A stretch of DNA of 64,000 nt, from assembly GCA_003993805.1 (NCBI GenBank), contig RSEF01000005.1:39119023-39183022 (forward strand), written 5' to 3'. Positions 36,050 through 47,910 of this stretch are shown one piece after another. The translations under genes were made by a program, and so were the position numbers. Source of the stretch: Himantopus leucocephalus. Its lineage: Eukaryota; Chordata; Aves; Charadriiformes; Recurvirostridae. Positions within the stretch are counted from its first letter, which is position 1. The number at the start of each line of letters is the position of its first letter. The notes under the pieces are model-generated. The model worked only from the letters and a program-made list of their open reading frames with translations. It ran no database searches and was not told where the DNA came from.

Positions 36050-39000
36050 GGAGGAGGAGGAGGATGGAGCCGGTGAACTTGGGAGGGGAAGTGAAATTTG
36101 GGCCTCGCCTCCAAGCACTTTAATTAATAGTGGGGATAGCGAGATTTTAATCAAATGTCACAAAAGAAGCAAAACAGATGTATTTGGAGAATCCTGTACG
36201 GCAACTGCTAGGGATCACTTATTTGCAGTACTTGGAGCCTGATGCTGGTTGTGAGTCCCCTGTGTTTTGTCTGCCTTTGGAGTAAACAGCGCTAAGTCCT
36301 AACTGGAAAAAACATTTTCAAAACAATGAGGTTCATGCTCGATTTTTTGGTCTGGAAAAAGGTAATGATTTCGGCTTGGTGCTGCTCTTCCCCTCGGGCT
36401 CTGCTGAAGACACCCTCCAGCCGCCGCTGCCCTGGCCCTCTGCGGCAGGCGCCGGCTCCCAGGGAGGAGAGCGCAGCTGAAGGGGAGCTTTGGCTGTGGA
36501 CCATCCTGAGGCACTGCCACATTTTCCCTTTGCCGACCTCGTCAGCCAGCAGAACGTTTTCTCGTTGCCACCCCGGGTTGTCCATGGGTGTTGACCCACT
36601 ACAGACGGGCAAAGCCTGCAGGCACCTAGGGGTGCTAGCGCTGCAGCCTTGCCCCTCCGAAGATCTGGGCACGATGGGCGTTTGCCAGGTGTCACTTTGG
36701 AGATGGATGGATGACTGACCGCAGAAGCTGGAGATGTGCTTTCTAAAAAGAGCAGCAGGTCTCTGGCTTAGCGCTGCGCCTCCTTTGCCCTTCTTCTTCA
36801 TATTCCCTGCATGGAGATGAAGCGTCTTTTCCTTCTGTGAGCTGTCACCCTCCTTGTTTGTTTTCTGAGACGCAGGCACCCAGCTCAGATGTGGTTTATT
36901 TCCTTGTAATGCAGTTTTCCGGCTTGTTCCTTTAGGGTGCTGCTCTGCCCAGTTGTTTCTAGCCAGCGTTCTGCATTGGTTTGCTCTCTTCCTCCCATTC
37001 CCTGTCACTGTTTTTCCTTATCACCACCTCCTGGTGTTCCATCTGCCCCTTTGCAACTGTTGCTGGAGATGATGTCTCCTCTACTGCCATCGGCTTTGCA
37101 GTGGCCAGGACGTACCTGGACCTTATTCCTCAGTTCCTGCCATTCCATCCCACAGGCAAGCAAAGCTGCAATAACATCCTTCCAGCAGGAGCTACCTGCA
37201 GCTCGGGCAGGAGAGGGAACTGGGAATTCAGTGGGACGTGAAGAAAATGGAGGGACAAGTAGACAGGGTACCATGGAGTGGGGATGTGAGAAAGGTCTTG
37301 GACAACAACAGCCCTGGGGAATTGCTCATTGGCCCTCCGAGCCAGAGGAATTTTATGGAGGAAGGTGGCCTTGGCAAAGGAGCATAAAAAAATTTGGGGG
37401 GGGNGGGGGGGGGGGGGGGGGAGAAGAAAAAGGTAAATATTTTCCTGAGGGCTTGGCTCTCTGTACTGAGTCCCACAGGATCAGATGTGCTTGAGAACCA
37501 ACACAAGAGCAGGACAAAGTGTGGCCATAACAAAGTATTTGTGGCTGAGATTCACCTGGTCCTGCTCTCTGCTCTCCAAAAGCCTCCTAGATGGAGCCCT
37601 TTTGGGAAATTAACCAAACTGCAGGTTTCCCTGTCCTGCCTGGACTTTGCTGGAGGCAGGCACGGAGCTTCCCAGCCCAGCGTGCAGCACAGGCACAACT
37701 CAGGAGCTTCATTTCTCCCATCCTCCTGCTCTCTCCTCTTCTCGTCTCTTCGGTTGTTGCTCTCTTCGCATGCAGAACTGTCCACCTATCTGCATGTACA
37801 TCTGCACGCAGCGCAGCTGGGACTCGGCCTTGCTGAAAGCCACTATTGCTATTCATATAATTAATAACCATGACCTTTCTGTACAAGGAGTATCTTTTTC
37901 AGTGAATTACAACATATAATGATGTTTGTAGGAAACAGACTGCTGTGTATCTCATGCCAAAGGAAGCCAAAGCTTCCTATTTATGACATGGTGAGATCAA
38001 TAAATAACTCCATTACAGGCAAATTTGTCATGGCAAATGGCTTCAGCCTGGGGTGTACGAGCTGAAATCCAGCTGAAATCTGTAATGAAATAACAAAAGT
38101 CATAATGGTGCCATCAAGGCTCTCGGATGACTTGTATGAGTTTGGGAATGTCGGGCTGCTCCCTGGAGAGGACCTGGTGTCCCTGCCATGGGCTAATGCA
38201 GATGGAGGTAGGGAGGAGCCAATGCGTGGGAGGGCTGATTTGGCCCTGACGCTGCTGAGGTTCCTCCCAAGTCTGCTCACTTATGGAGCAGGGATGGGAG
38301 CTGCGGCATCACTGTCCTCCCAATATCAGCTTAGCGATGGCAGTGTGGCAACATCAACGGCATCACTTCATTTACAAAAAAGAGGCAGGCTGAATGTTTT
38401 CGTCGTGTCTTAGCATCCCTTCAGATCCCTCCAGCCCGAGTGCCTTCACAGAACAGAGCTTCCTACCTTCTCTTATGGAAAGCTTCTCGTTAATATTTGA
38501 GCAATGAAGAAAACACAGCAGCTGTTAGCATCATGTTCCCCTCGAGGCAGATTGTCTTCAGGTAAAACAAAACACAATTAAGGTACCAGCAAGGTCAGTT
38601 CTATTAGCCAATCCGTATCCTTATAATGCAGATATTTGCTTCAGTGTCTGTCACCAGCACCAAATCCCCAACCGCAGCAAGATAATTGGCAGCCTCCTTC
38701 TAGGGGGAAGATGAAATGGCTTGTGCTGCCACCAAAAACAGCCTGGATTTTGTTTGTGTAAGTGCCGGAGCCTGGGGGTGGTATCGCTCATCTAGCTATA
38801 CTGCTGGAGAGTCATGTATCAAGGACAGGCTTCTGAGGCGGCTTCTGTCTCCCTCCTATTTACTGCTCCTTTAATTACAAACCAGATGTCGGGGGAAGAT
38901 TTAAAAGTCAACTTTATTTGAAATTCTGAAATATAAAAAACTCGACCACAACAAATTTCTTTTTGTGGTGGGGAGGGGAAACATGAAGGAGAGAAATGTT

Positions 39001-41990
39001 CTTTAATCCTTTGCTTATAGCTCTTTTCTATTTTATTTTTAACTCTTATTTTTTAAAGTTGTGGTTATTTTTTCTTTTATTAAGTGGCCAAAGGCATTTC
39101 TCTTTTTCTTTCTGCCCCCTCAGCCCCCAGAAGAGTTTTTAGGCTTTTCTCTGAGAACCAGACCTCACCCGAGACCTTCTCCCTCCCAGCCAGGATTGCT
39201 GTCATACATTCCTCTTGCTGTTTATGCCCCAAGACTGCTCCGAAACATCAAATGCAGCTGCCCGCTTGCTTAACAACGTTTTATTCTGGGACCGCATTAC
39301 ACCTCCTCTCCAGCGTCCACGCAGGCTCCCAGGTGTCAGGCAAGGAGCCAGCGCTGGCCTCCAGGCTCTGCTGGAGATACAGCTGGGGCTGGGAGCAATG
39401 GCATTCCTACCTCGCTGTCGGAGATCACAGTCCCCGGGCAGCACATGGGCGCTGGGATGGAGGAGGACCTGGGTCAGGAGCTGCTGGTGCCTTGTGCCAG
39501 GGCACCCCAGGCAATCGGACGGAGCATCCTCCAGAAGGCACCAGGAGCTCTCTGCTCCAACAGGGGAAGGTATCTACAGGAACCTGAAGGCTGTCCTTGC
39601 TTTGGAAGGTCCTCAAGAAGTTGATCCCGCCATCATTGAGCCTGATTGCTGATTTTGATAAGGCTTGAATGGGTCTCCCAGGTTTATTGTGGCAGCAGAC
39701 TCATGGACAAGGGTAAAGGTTCCTTCACATAAAACGGGAAGTTTCTGCCAAAATGAGAGCCATACCACTCTCATTTCCGTTCCTTAACACACCAGCATTC
39801 AGCCCCAACCAGAAAGGAGGGAATGGTCGGAGGATGTAAGAGGAGGAGCTGTGTCCTCTTGTTCTCACCCCTACCAGTTCCCCAAGAGTGCCCGTGTCCT
39901 GTCTGCTCACCAGCTATTGCATTTTTCTGCTAGAAGTCTGATTTCCTCTTCACCGTGGGATTAACCCCTTGATTAATCTAAGGTCACCTAAGGATGACTC
40001 TCATACATAAGTGGCCAATATGTTTGACCAAGTCTAACCTGATTTTATCAGACTGCAGGGAATACAGCATATGGTCAGGAGCAATGACATCCTTCAGTTT
40101 CTTGCTTAGGAAAGCCTCGACCTTAAATAAAGTTCCCCTGTTGCATGATGTTCAGGTGGGTTAAGTGCTGCACTCTCAGCTGTGTGATGGGACTAATGTA
40201 ATAAGTCAGAGGAAAAAAACATCCAGCAAATTTCCACAGGGTTTCTGGCGTGTGAGTGTGTGTGCACAAAATTGTTAAATATCTTTATACATTATCTGAA
40301 TTTTCTAATTATAACATTTTTGGAAGGAGTAAAAGCTGAAGGCAAGAGACAAACCCATGTAACGGCTCGGAAAGTTCAGAAGCTGCTCAGAAGAGGTGTC
40401 ATGCCAGTCACCAGGGTTAAACTCACTTGTGAACGCGCGGAGGGAGGGGAAATAATCCATAATGACCCCGCAAGTGGGAACCAGGGCACTGGGAGCCAGC
40501 ACTGGAGCAGGGGCAGCCTGGAGAAAACAATATGGTTATTGAGACAAGCGAATCACAAGGTGGCTGCGACAATTTCGGTCCCAAGATAGTTTTGCCGGTG
40601 TTTTTGTTAAAGATCCGTGGGCGCTGGCACACGCTGCAGCAGGACCGATGATGGCATGATGGGTTCTGCAGTTTGGGGTCCCAGAACTGATAATAAATGG
40701 GAGGCAGATGGAGAAGGCTACTAGAAGGCTGTGCCATGAGCGCGCTGTGGAGCATGGGGGAGATGCAAACTCTCACCAAATGACAGGGAAGAGCTGAGAA
40801 GTGCAGCAGAAGGAGCAGCGGGTGGGGAGGTGGAGCAGTGATTCCACCTCTGCGGCTTCGGGAGGGCAGACTCTAAGCTACCTCCACCCAGTCTTCCCGT
40901 GACCTCTGGGCCATCTCAGACCCAGGACACTGGAGGCCTGAGGAAAATCCCTGACGCAACACCAGCCTACAGCTTTCACTGGAAAAACATTTGGAGTCCC
41001 AGCAAATGCACTCAGTGCACCTGCTTTCCAGCTGGCACTTCACCTCCCGCCACTCTGATGTAGGGAAAGGCATCGCTGGGTTCCTCAGGTGCCCCTTAGG
41101 ACAGAAGCTGAGCTGGACATTCCAAGCACAGACTGCTTTCGTGACAAAAGCGAATGAAACACTAATGGGAACATTGCTTACAAGGGGAAACTGAAAGAAC
41201 TACTTATGTGTCGCTTGGAGGAAGAGTATAAAGCAGTGGATCGGTAACCAGAGAAGCAGTTATTCAGTAAGAAATGGAGCTGGGAAGAGCCAGTTACAAA
41301 GGTCAACCCAAACATTAGGCAAAAATCATGCAGGCAGTCAGTGGAGCGATCTAACTGTGCTGCAGCGTGGCTCATTGGTCCCAATTACAGCGGTTTGTAC
41401 TAACAAAGGGTGATCTCTAGCCCGCAGAGTCTATAATCTAATCCAAAATTCAGTGCAACCATGAAAATGGTGGAAAATGGGAAAGGAGAGTAATGTAAAA
41501 CACGATTAAGACTTTGCCGAGCAAATATAATCAGAGCACTTACACAGACAAGTGGCCGAGCGTTTGGAGCAGGTGGGGCAAGTTCTGTCGGTGCATGGAG
41601 GCTTCAAATCTTTTCTTGCCACTTGTGGAAAGCCCCTCCATCTAGAGGTGCGGGTTCTCCCTTTCTCCCGGTGCTCTCTAATTTCTCCTGCTAAGGGGAT
41701 GCTCCCACCGCGGTGAGTCCGACCGAACTACCGTGGCAAGGGATGTCGGTCCCTGGGCAAGGGATGGAGGGAGGCTTCAGCGTGTTCATTTTCAACGGCA
41801 CGCCATCTTGCGTATACTGCCAGCAGGAGGAGGTCCCCGGCGGGGATCGGACCGTCCTGTCTTCAAAACCGGGCTCGGATAAATGAGTGATTAGCGAGGA
41901 GAGGCTGGCGACGCGCGGTGGGGTGGCAGGGGCTGCTGGCAACCCGCTGCAAGGGCACCTCACAAGGGCTGGAACAACAGCGTTTTTAAG
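36050..41990. other. Intergenic DNA, no gene recognised
   Basis: Frames up to 238 codons occur on both strands but are unlike any family and overlap each other, so they look like chance frames in GC-moderate DNA. A poly-G tract with an embedded N lies at 37396-37421. Confidence 0.5.
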
Positions 41991-42179
41991 AAAGCGTTCG
42001 CTGGTTTAGCAAACACAGCTACCGCCTCCCGTCAGGGATGCACAAGCTGCCAGCGGGCTGCCGGCACCCCAAAACGGGCCGGGAATTACAGCTGGGGAGG
42101 ATGGAGGGGACGGGTTTGGGCTCTTTGGCAGTTTGGCGCACCACAACTCAGCCTGGCCTCCCCTGGGCTCGGGAGGCCG

Positions 42180-42227
42180 CCCACGGGTGAGGCTGCCCAC
42201 GGGTGAGGCTGCCCACGGGTGAGGCTG
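42180..42227. repeat. 16-bp tandem repeat, three perfect copies
   Basis: CCCACGGGTGAGGCTG is repeated three times head to tail about 640 bp upstream of the INSM2 ATG, inside the CpG island. Confidence 0.9.
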
Positions 42228-42757
42228 CCGGAGGACCGCAGCCACTGCCACTACACAGATGAGCGACTGAGCACTCTGAGCGGCGGTGGCAACTCTGTTC
42301 TTGCACTGGGACCTCACCTCCGTGCGAGATCTTTCCGGCTACTTATGGGAAAACTCTGGATGTAGCGGTGCTGGAGGACGGGGCAGGCGCACAGCATCGC
42401 TGCCTTCAGGGCAAAGACGTGCGGGGCGGCCCGGCCCGGCCCCGCCGGTGGGTGAAGGCTCCGGGCACAAACGCCCGCCAGCAGCAGCTCCCGCCGGCGG
42501 CTCGGCCGTTGCCCCGGCGCTGGGGCGGGGATGCGTCTCTCCCGCCTCGGGCCCCCGCTCCCGGTCCCACACCCCTCTCAGTCCCGCAAAGGCGCCGTTC
42601 CCCCCCGCTCCGCGCCGCGGACTGCCCTCCCGGGGACACCCCGCCCGTCCCCGCAGCCCGAGCCCGCCCGCCCCGGCAGCGGGGAGCCCCGGCCCGGCCC
42701 GGCCCGGCCGCCGCCGCCGCCGCCTCCCCCCGCCGCCGGCGCCGGCCCCAACTCCTC

Positions 42758-42762
42758 ATTGG
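42758..42762 (-). promoter_or_regulatory. Inverted CCAAT box of INSM2
   Basis: ATTGG on the + strand, 52 bp upstream of the TATA element. A half cAMP-response motif TGACG lies between them at 42784-42788. Confidence 0.5.
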
Positions 42763-42813
42763 CCGCCGCCGCCGGGGGGAGGATGACGCCCGGGCGGGAG
42801 CGGTCGCCGGGGG

Positions 42814-42820
42814 TATAAAG
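42814..42820 (+). promoter_or_regulatory. TATA box of INSM2
   Basis: TATAAAG in a GC-rich setting, 46-52 bp upstream of the ATG. Initiation about 30 bp downstream (near 42845) would leave a 5'UTR of only about 20 nt. Confidence 0.6.
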
Positions 42821-42865
42821 GCCGGGCGGGCCGGTGCCGCCGCGCTCCCGCCGCCCCGCCCCGCC

Positions 42866-44299
42866 ATGCCGCGCGGCTTCCTCGTCAAGCGCAGCCGGCG
42901 CCCCGGCGGCTCCTACCGGGCGCGCCCGCGGGAGCGGGACGCGGACCGGCACCCGCCGCCCGCCCCGCCGCCCCCGCCGCCCGCCGCCGGGGGCGGCCCC
43001 TCCGCCAGGCAGGGCGAGGAGGAGGAGGAGGAGGGCGAGGAGGAGGAGGGCGCCGCCGCCGCCGCCGCCGCCTGCCCCGCGACGTGGCCCCCCGGCGGCG
43101 GCTGCGGCGGCCCCGGGCTCGCCCCGCCGGAGGGGCCGGCGGCCTGGGGGGCGGCGGGGCCCTGCAGCGCCGCGGGGCCGCGGGCGGCTCTCTTCGAGCG
43201 GTGCCTCAGCTCCCCCGCCTCCGCCGAGTCCTTCCCCCTGGCCGCCTCTTTCCCGCCCGCCGAGAAGCTGCTGCTGCAGCCCCGCACGCCGCTGCCCGCC
43301 CCTCCGCCGCCGCCGCCGCCGGTGCCCGCGCTGAAGCGGCCGTCGCGGGCCAAGGCGCCGGCCAAGAAGGCGAAGGCGACGCGGAAGCTGAGCTTCGCCG
43401 ACGAGGTGACCACCTCGCCCGTGCTGGGGCTGCGCATCAAGGAGGAGGGGCCCGAGGGCCGGCCGGGGCCGGGGCCGGGGCCGCCGGCGGGGCGCACGCC
43501 GCTGGGCGAGTTCATCTGCCAGCTGTGCAAGGAGCAGTACGCGGACCCGCTGGCGCTGGCCCAGCACCGCTGCTCCCGCATCGTGCGCGTCGAGTACCGC
43601 TGCCCCGAGTGCCACAAGATCTTCAGCTGCCCCGCCAACCTGGCCTCGCACCGCCGCTGGCACAAGCCGCGGCCCGGTCCCAGCCCCGACGGCTCCGCCG
43701 CCGCCGCCCCGCCTGGCAAGGAGAACAGCCCCGAGCGGCGGCCCCGCGGCCCCGCCGCGCCCCCGCCCCAGCCGCCGCCGCCGCCGCCGCCCCGTCAGCA
43801 CCGCGGCGGCGCGGACAGCGCCGGCGGCGCCCCGGCCCCCCCCGGCCCCGGCCCCGCTCCCGGCGGCGCTCCCGCTGCCGCTGCCGGCCCCGGCGGGGAG
43901 GCGTTCGCCTGCCCCTGCTGCCAGAAGCGGTTCCGGCGGCAGGCCTACCTCCGCAAGCACCTGGGCACCCACGGGGCGGCGCGGCCCGCCGCCTACGGCC
44001 CGCCGGAGCGCGGGCAGCTCGCCTTCGCCTGCCACCTCTGCGGCGCCCGCTTCCCCTCGGCGGACATCAGGGACAAGCACCGGCTGTGGCACGCCGTGCG
44101 GGAGGAGCTGCTGCTGCCGCCGCCGGCCGGGCCCCCCGAGGGCGGCGCGGCGGGCGGCGAGCGGCAGGGCTTCCCCTGCAAGCACTGCCCCGCCACCTTC
44201 TTCAGCGCGCCCGGGCTGGCGCGGCACGCCAGCAAGTGCCACCCGCCGGAGAGCAGGCAGGTCCTGCTGCTCCAGGTGCCCGTCCGGCCCGGCTGCTAG
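42866..44299 (+). CDS. INSM2: INSM2, insulinoma-associated zinc-finger repressor 2, complete intronless gene
   Basis: A 477-residue nuclear transcription factor of the INSM/SNAG family, which recruits LSD1-CoREST-type corepressors in neuroendocrine and neuronal cells. The start is fixed by the SNAG motif [12 protein letters not shown], which must be N-terminal. Next come a proline-rich and poly-Glu (51-61) region, the conserved [16 protein letters not shown] (109-124), a basic stretch [12 protein letters not shown] (163-174) and [16 protein letters not shown] (174-189). Zinc fingers follow: a degenerate C218/C221...H234/C236, then C246/C249/H262/H266, C349/C352/H365/H369, C389/C392/H405/H409 and C438/C441/H454/H459. 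The protein ends [14 protein letters not shown]. That ending, plus NFKBIA and RALGAPA1 as neighbours, favours INSM2 over INSM1 (which I recall ending RPAC). It is shorter than human INSM2 (about 566 residues, from memory), mainly in the linkers. The single exon is normal for this family. Confidence 0.93.
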   Translation: MPRGFLVKRSRRPGGSYRARPRERDADRHPPPAPPPPPPAAGGGPSARQGEEEEEEGEEEEGAAAAAAACPATWPPGGGCGGPGLAPPEGPAAWGAAGPCSAAGPRAALFERCLSSPASAESFPLAASFPPAEKLLLQPRTPLPAPPPPPPPVPALKRPSRAKAPAKKAKATRKLSFADEVTTSPVLGLRIKEEGPEGRPGPGPGPPAGRTPLGEFICQLCKEQYADPLALAQHRCSRIVRVEYRCPECHKIFSCPANLASHRRWHKPRPGPSPDGSAAAAPPGKENSPERRPRGPAAPPPQPPPPPPPRQHRGGADSAGGAPAPPGPGPAPGGAPAAAAGPGGEAFACPCCQKRFRRQAYLRKHLGTHGAARPAAYGPPERGQLAFACHLCGARFPSADIRDKHRLWHAVREELLLPPPAGPPEGGAAGGERQGFPCKHCPATFFSAPGLARHASKCHPPESRQVLLLQVPVRPGC

Positions 44300-45245
44300 T
44301 CCCGCGGCCGCCCCCGATGGGATTGCTCCGGGAGCCCGGGCGAGCCGAGCCGGTGCCGTCCGCGCTGTAATTCCTATGGAAAGTCGCGGTACTCACGGCT
44401 ACCGAGGCGGAGGAGCCGCCGGCGGACTCCCGCCTCCCCGCCCGGCGGGCAGCGAAACTCGCCCCCGTGCCAGCGCGGCAGAAGGTTTAACCGACGGGCG
44501 GCACCGCCGCCGCCTCCGCGGGTCCGGCCGGCAGCGTCGGTGCCCGGCCCCGCCGGGGAGGGACGGAGGGAGGGAGGCGCGGCCCGTCGGCTGCCCGCCG
44601 CGGCGGCCGGAGCGGGGCTGGCGGGCCGGGGCACGGCACCGGGCTGGCGGCAGCAAGGCGAAGAGTCGGGCCCTGCCAGCATCTGCCGGGATGCGGGCGG
44701 TGCCGGGCAGGCGGGTGTCGGCCCGCCGAAAGTACATCTCCCGTAGCTGCTCTCGGTCCCAGAGTAGAAGTACAGCTGTATATACGATATTTAAAGAGAG
44801 GAATTATTTTTCGTGAGAAAAGGAGCCTGATCTAGTGACCTTGTTTTAATAGCCTTAGCCCCCGAGCTTCAACGTTTAAGTTATTGTGAGGTGTTTTGTT
44901 TGCTGTACTCTGTACTAAGATAGTCGAGAAGGTAAATGTTCATACTGAGTCAATGTCAAGTCATATAATAGCTAGCAAAACGTATGGAAAATTAATCGTG
45001 CTGTCTGCTTAATTGAAATACAAGGTGTCGATCTTCTATAGCTAAGTCCGCATCTCCCGCTTACTCTGTGTTTCTGTAGAGACCGTGCGGTAGGCAAAAC
45101 GCACATCTCCAGCAGCTGCCCGTTCCAAAACCCGCTCCGTTAGTGGCTCGTTAGTGCGGCACGGACAATAGCCAGAAGCGCAGTTCGGCCTCGCCAGGCC
45201 GGGCAGCGTGCGGCCCTTCCAGCCCCTGCGCCACGGGCAGACGGT

Positions 45246-45287
45246 GGGTCCCCGTCCGCAGCCGGCGGGTCCCCGTCCGCAGCCGGC
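45246..45287. repeat. 21-bp tandem duplication
   Basis: GGGTCCCCGTCCGCAGCCGG(C) occurs twice back to back without mismatch within the predicted INSM2 3'UTR. Confidence 0.9.
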
Positions 45288-45553
45288 CTTCCCCGGCAGC
45301 CTCCGACCCCTCTCCCCCGTGAGCTGCGCTGTTGATGTGAGCTCCTCCGAGTCTTGTGAACAGCTGGAATTAGAACATGAAACAGTCTTTGGGTATGTTG
45401 CTAAAGCGCAGATGACGGGCTACCTTCCCTCTCCCTAATGAGACCTACCTTTGGCAAAGCAACCCACGGTGTGTATTCCCTGGCTTTAACGGTGCTCTGG
45501 CCAAATGCTTTGAAATACTGTCGAATTTACCAGCTACTGACATTTCAGCCTGT

Positions 45554-45574
45554 ATTTATTTATTTATTTATTTA
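45554..45574 (+). promoter_or_regulatory. AU-rich element in INSM2 3'UTR
   Basis: Five overlapping ATTTA pentamers in perfect TTTA repeat register, about 75 bp upstream of the polyadenylation signal. In mRNA this would be a strong class II AU-rich element of the kind bound by decay factors. It may also be just a tetranucleotide repeat. Confidence 0.55.
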
Positions 45575-45646
45575 ATTTTCCCATGCACGAGTGCTTGTTT
45601 CTAAGTGCGATAGCGGATGAGGCCAAAAATAAGGGCAAGCAAATTC

Positions 45647-45652
45647 AATAAA
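45647..45652 (+). terminator. Polyadenylation signal of INSM2 (predicted)
   Basis: AATAAA with a GT-rich stretch (GTGGGTCAGCTGGTGATTT) about 45 bp downstream. A second AATAAA lies at 46051-46056. Confidence 0.5.
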
Positions 45653-46534
45653 GGATTTAAAACAAAGCTCACGCCTTCCTTGAATTCAGCAGGGCAAAGT
45701 GGGTCAGCTGGTGATTTCTGAAGAACCGAATTGATCCCAGCCGTAGTCTTTGTCCTAAGACTCTCTCTGAAATGAGCATGCAAAATATTTCAATCTTTTG
45801 ATTAGCATCCTCTAAAGCAATTATTTCTGCAGTTTCATATTTTGTTACGCACAACAAAAGATTCACGTGTATCATGCCCAAAGGCTGAAAGCAAGCGCTA
45901 AGTGCTTTATTTCAAATGAGCTTCACGGACTTTCTCGTTTTAGTTCCAGGACCTGGGCTAATGAATTAATACAATATAACCTCAAGCAGCCAAGATTTGC
46001 TGTCTGACAAAGGAGGCTAAACTTGCAGCTTGCTCTTCTCATATGCCAGAAATAAAGCATGTCATTTTAAGCTGTGCGTTTTTCCATCATTTGTTGGTAA
46101 CTGAGACTTTGATAAAAATGCCTGTTTATGCCATTAAATGAATTCTGTCCTGGAGAAGGTCACTATGTTTTTTTAAATCATTGGTCTCCTTTCTCCACCT
46201 GCACAGTCAAAGACGAAGGGCTCCGGACCACAGAAACCTGATGATTGTTAACTGCTCCTACAATTAGCGCTCAAACAATCAGCCTGCAGGAGGGAACGTC
46301 CCGCGCTTTGCGTTACTTGCAGAGCTACATGGATTGTATTTACTAGATCTCGGGAAAAGTTCTCAGTATGGCGTTCTTGCAACGGGTTGGGAAACAGCTC
46401 CTAAGAACTCGAGTGCACTTTTTAATACAAACGAAAACTAAGCCGTGTATCTCACTTCACTGCTGTACGCCTAACATGCTGCTGTTCTAGAAATTTGAGT
46501 AAGAATCTAATCACTGAGGTGAATGACTAATATA

Positions 46535-47755
46535 CAAAAGGTGGTAAGAATAATTTTATTGTATTATTAAATAGGATGTCTTCTCTTCAACCATTACAAA
46601 TTTGTAGATACTACATGAATGACAATACATAATTTATCTTTTTGTTGTTGCCCATATGATATATTTACACATGCAGTTAGTACCGATGTCATGCTACATT
46701 TTGTTAACAGCGTTTCGTTGTTTGCCAGACTCAAAATGTGAGCATTTCATCTTCCGTAGGAAAATATCTCTGGGTGGGTGGCACGCGTGTACTAATCTGC
46801 AGAAGGTTGGAATCATCAGCGTTTCAGGCCAGGCTCCGGGAGCATGTTCCCTTTTCTTCCCCAGTACACATCATCAGAGCAATGAATTTCTATCAGGAAA
46901 ATGCTTTTTCTTCTTTTTTTAAATGTAAGAAACAATATACATCTAGACCCAGCAGCCCGGTGATAACGGCTAAACCCCATGAAACTCGATGGCATTTACT
47001 ACTGATACCACTTGGAAAAGAAAACATTATAAAAATATTTGGAAGCCAAGCATAAGTAGAATTTCAGCAGTGGTTTGTTGGTTTTTTTTTTTTCTGGCAT
47101 AGATTACGGCACCACCTGCACAGTTATGAAATGATACGTTGCTTTGTGAAGGAAGAGTTGGTGCTATGAGCAAGTTATTTCGTTTGGACTCTGTAATGCT
47201 TGAAAGGCCGTTGAACTATTTTATTCTTAACATAAATAATCTGTACACATCCTGTGCATTAACATTGTGACATCTGACAAAGACTTTACAAATGCAACTT
47301 CAATTTAAAATTGTACATTCATTTTCAAGTTGTACATATTTCCTTCTTTGTTACAGAGAAAATTGCAATGGGGCACAATAAATATAGTGTAATCAAACTG
47401 CAGTCTCCAATTCCATATGACTCAAGATCAACCAGAGTTAAAAATGACTACTGTTAAGATATTGTAATCATCCAGGAAGGTAAAAGGTGCAGAGGACAAA
47501 CTGCACTGGAGAAAAAAAGAAAAAAAAAAAGAAAAGAAAAAAAAAAAAGGCAGCCTGGAGTTTGATAAAAAACCAAAAGCTAAAATATGAAAGTAAAATT
47601 CCAGTGTCACGGTTTAAAATAAACATACAGAACAGGGGTGTGCAGGGAAGGGGCACGCACACATTAGAGACATTATCCTTTAACGGGAAGCGGTGAGTCG
47701 CTGCGGGAAGGGTGGCCGATCGCTGTTGGCTAGAAAGCTGCAGGCATCGCGCCGC
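46535..47755 (-). other. RALGAPA1 3'UTR (predicted)
   Basis: AT-rich sequence between the RALGAPA1 stop and the chosen poly(A) signal. It contains an A-rich/T-rich tract (47514-47549) and a Pumilio-type TGTAAATA on the minus strand at 46669-46662. Confidence 0.45.
46555..46560 (-). terminator. Polyadenylation signal of RALGAPA1 (predicted)
   Basis: AATAAA on the minus strand about 1.2 kb past the stop codon at 47756, convergent with the INSM2 3' end. Other minus-strand AATAAA copies exist nearer (about 47220) and further (the TTTA tract at 45554). Confidence 0.45.
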
Positions 47756-47910
47756 TTAGGACTTGTTGGCCGAGCCAGAGGAGCGGCGCAGTTTCATGGA
47801 CATGCGGCTCTTGCTAGTCCGAGGAGACATTGGAGAGGCTAAGTCTGTTCCATCCACCTGTGCTGTTGCTGCTGCTGGAGTTTCTCCCGGCTGAGTCTCT
47901 GGGCAGAAGC
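47756..47910 (-). CDS. RALGAPA1: RALGAPA1 last coding exon (C-terminus)
   Basis: This is the C-terminal tail of the catalytic alpha-1 subunit of the Ral GTPase-activating complex, downstream of the RapGAP-like domain. On the minus strand a good acceptor (TTGCTGTCCTCTGCAG) is followed by two bases completing a split codon. The frame then reads ...QVDGTDLASPMSPRTSKS and MSMKLRRSSGSANKS before TAA at 47758-47756. The phase (two leading bases) fits exactly with the exon ending at 56493. The tail is basic and serine-rich, suiting phosphorylation, and I believe it matches the known RALGAPA1 C-terminus. A second frame of the same exon is also open for 23 codons (stop near 47840), see findings. Confidence 0.8.

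Larger units (their letters stand above)
42000..45330. promoter_or_regulatory. Large CpG island covering INSM2
   Basis: Extremely GC- and CpG-rich DNA over the promoter, whole coding exon and early 3'UTR of INSM2, falling back to AT-rich DNA after about 45.3 kb. CCG runs near 42709-42780 are prone to secondary structure. Confidence 0.85.
44300..45670 (+). other. INSM2 3'UTR (predicted)
   Basis: Runs from the TAG stop to just past the first well-placed AATAAA. The first kilobase is still CpG-rich and includes a 21-bp perfect tandem duplication at 45246-45287. The distal part is AT-rich. Confidence 0.5.

Noticed and set aside
36292..37008. 238-codon minus-strand open frame
   Set aside because: Low-information translation with competing frames on both strands, no homology recognised and no promoter context.
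42368..42865. In-frame N-terminal extension of INSM2 by 166 codons
   Set aside because: The SNAG repressor motif MPRGFLVKR must be at the extreme N-terminus, and the TATA and CCAAT elements lie inside the extension.
42578..44370. Long antisense and alternate-frame ORFs across INSM2 (up to 554 codons)
   Set aside because: Very high GC removes stop codons from other frames. Only the + frame from 42866 carries the SNAG motif and zinc fingers.
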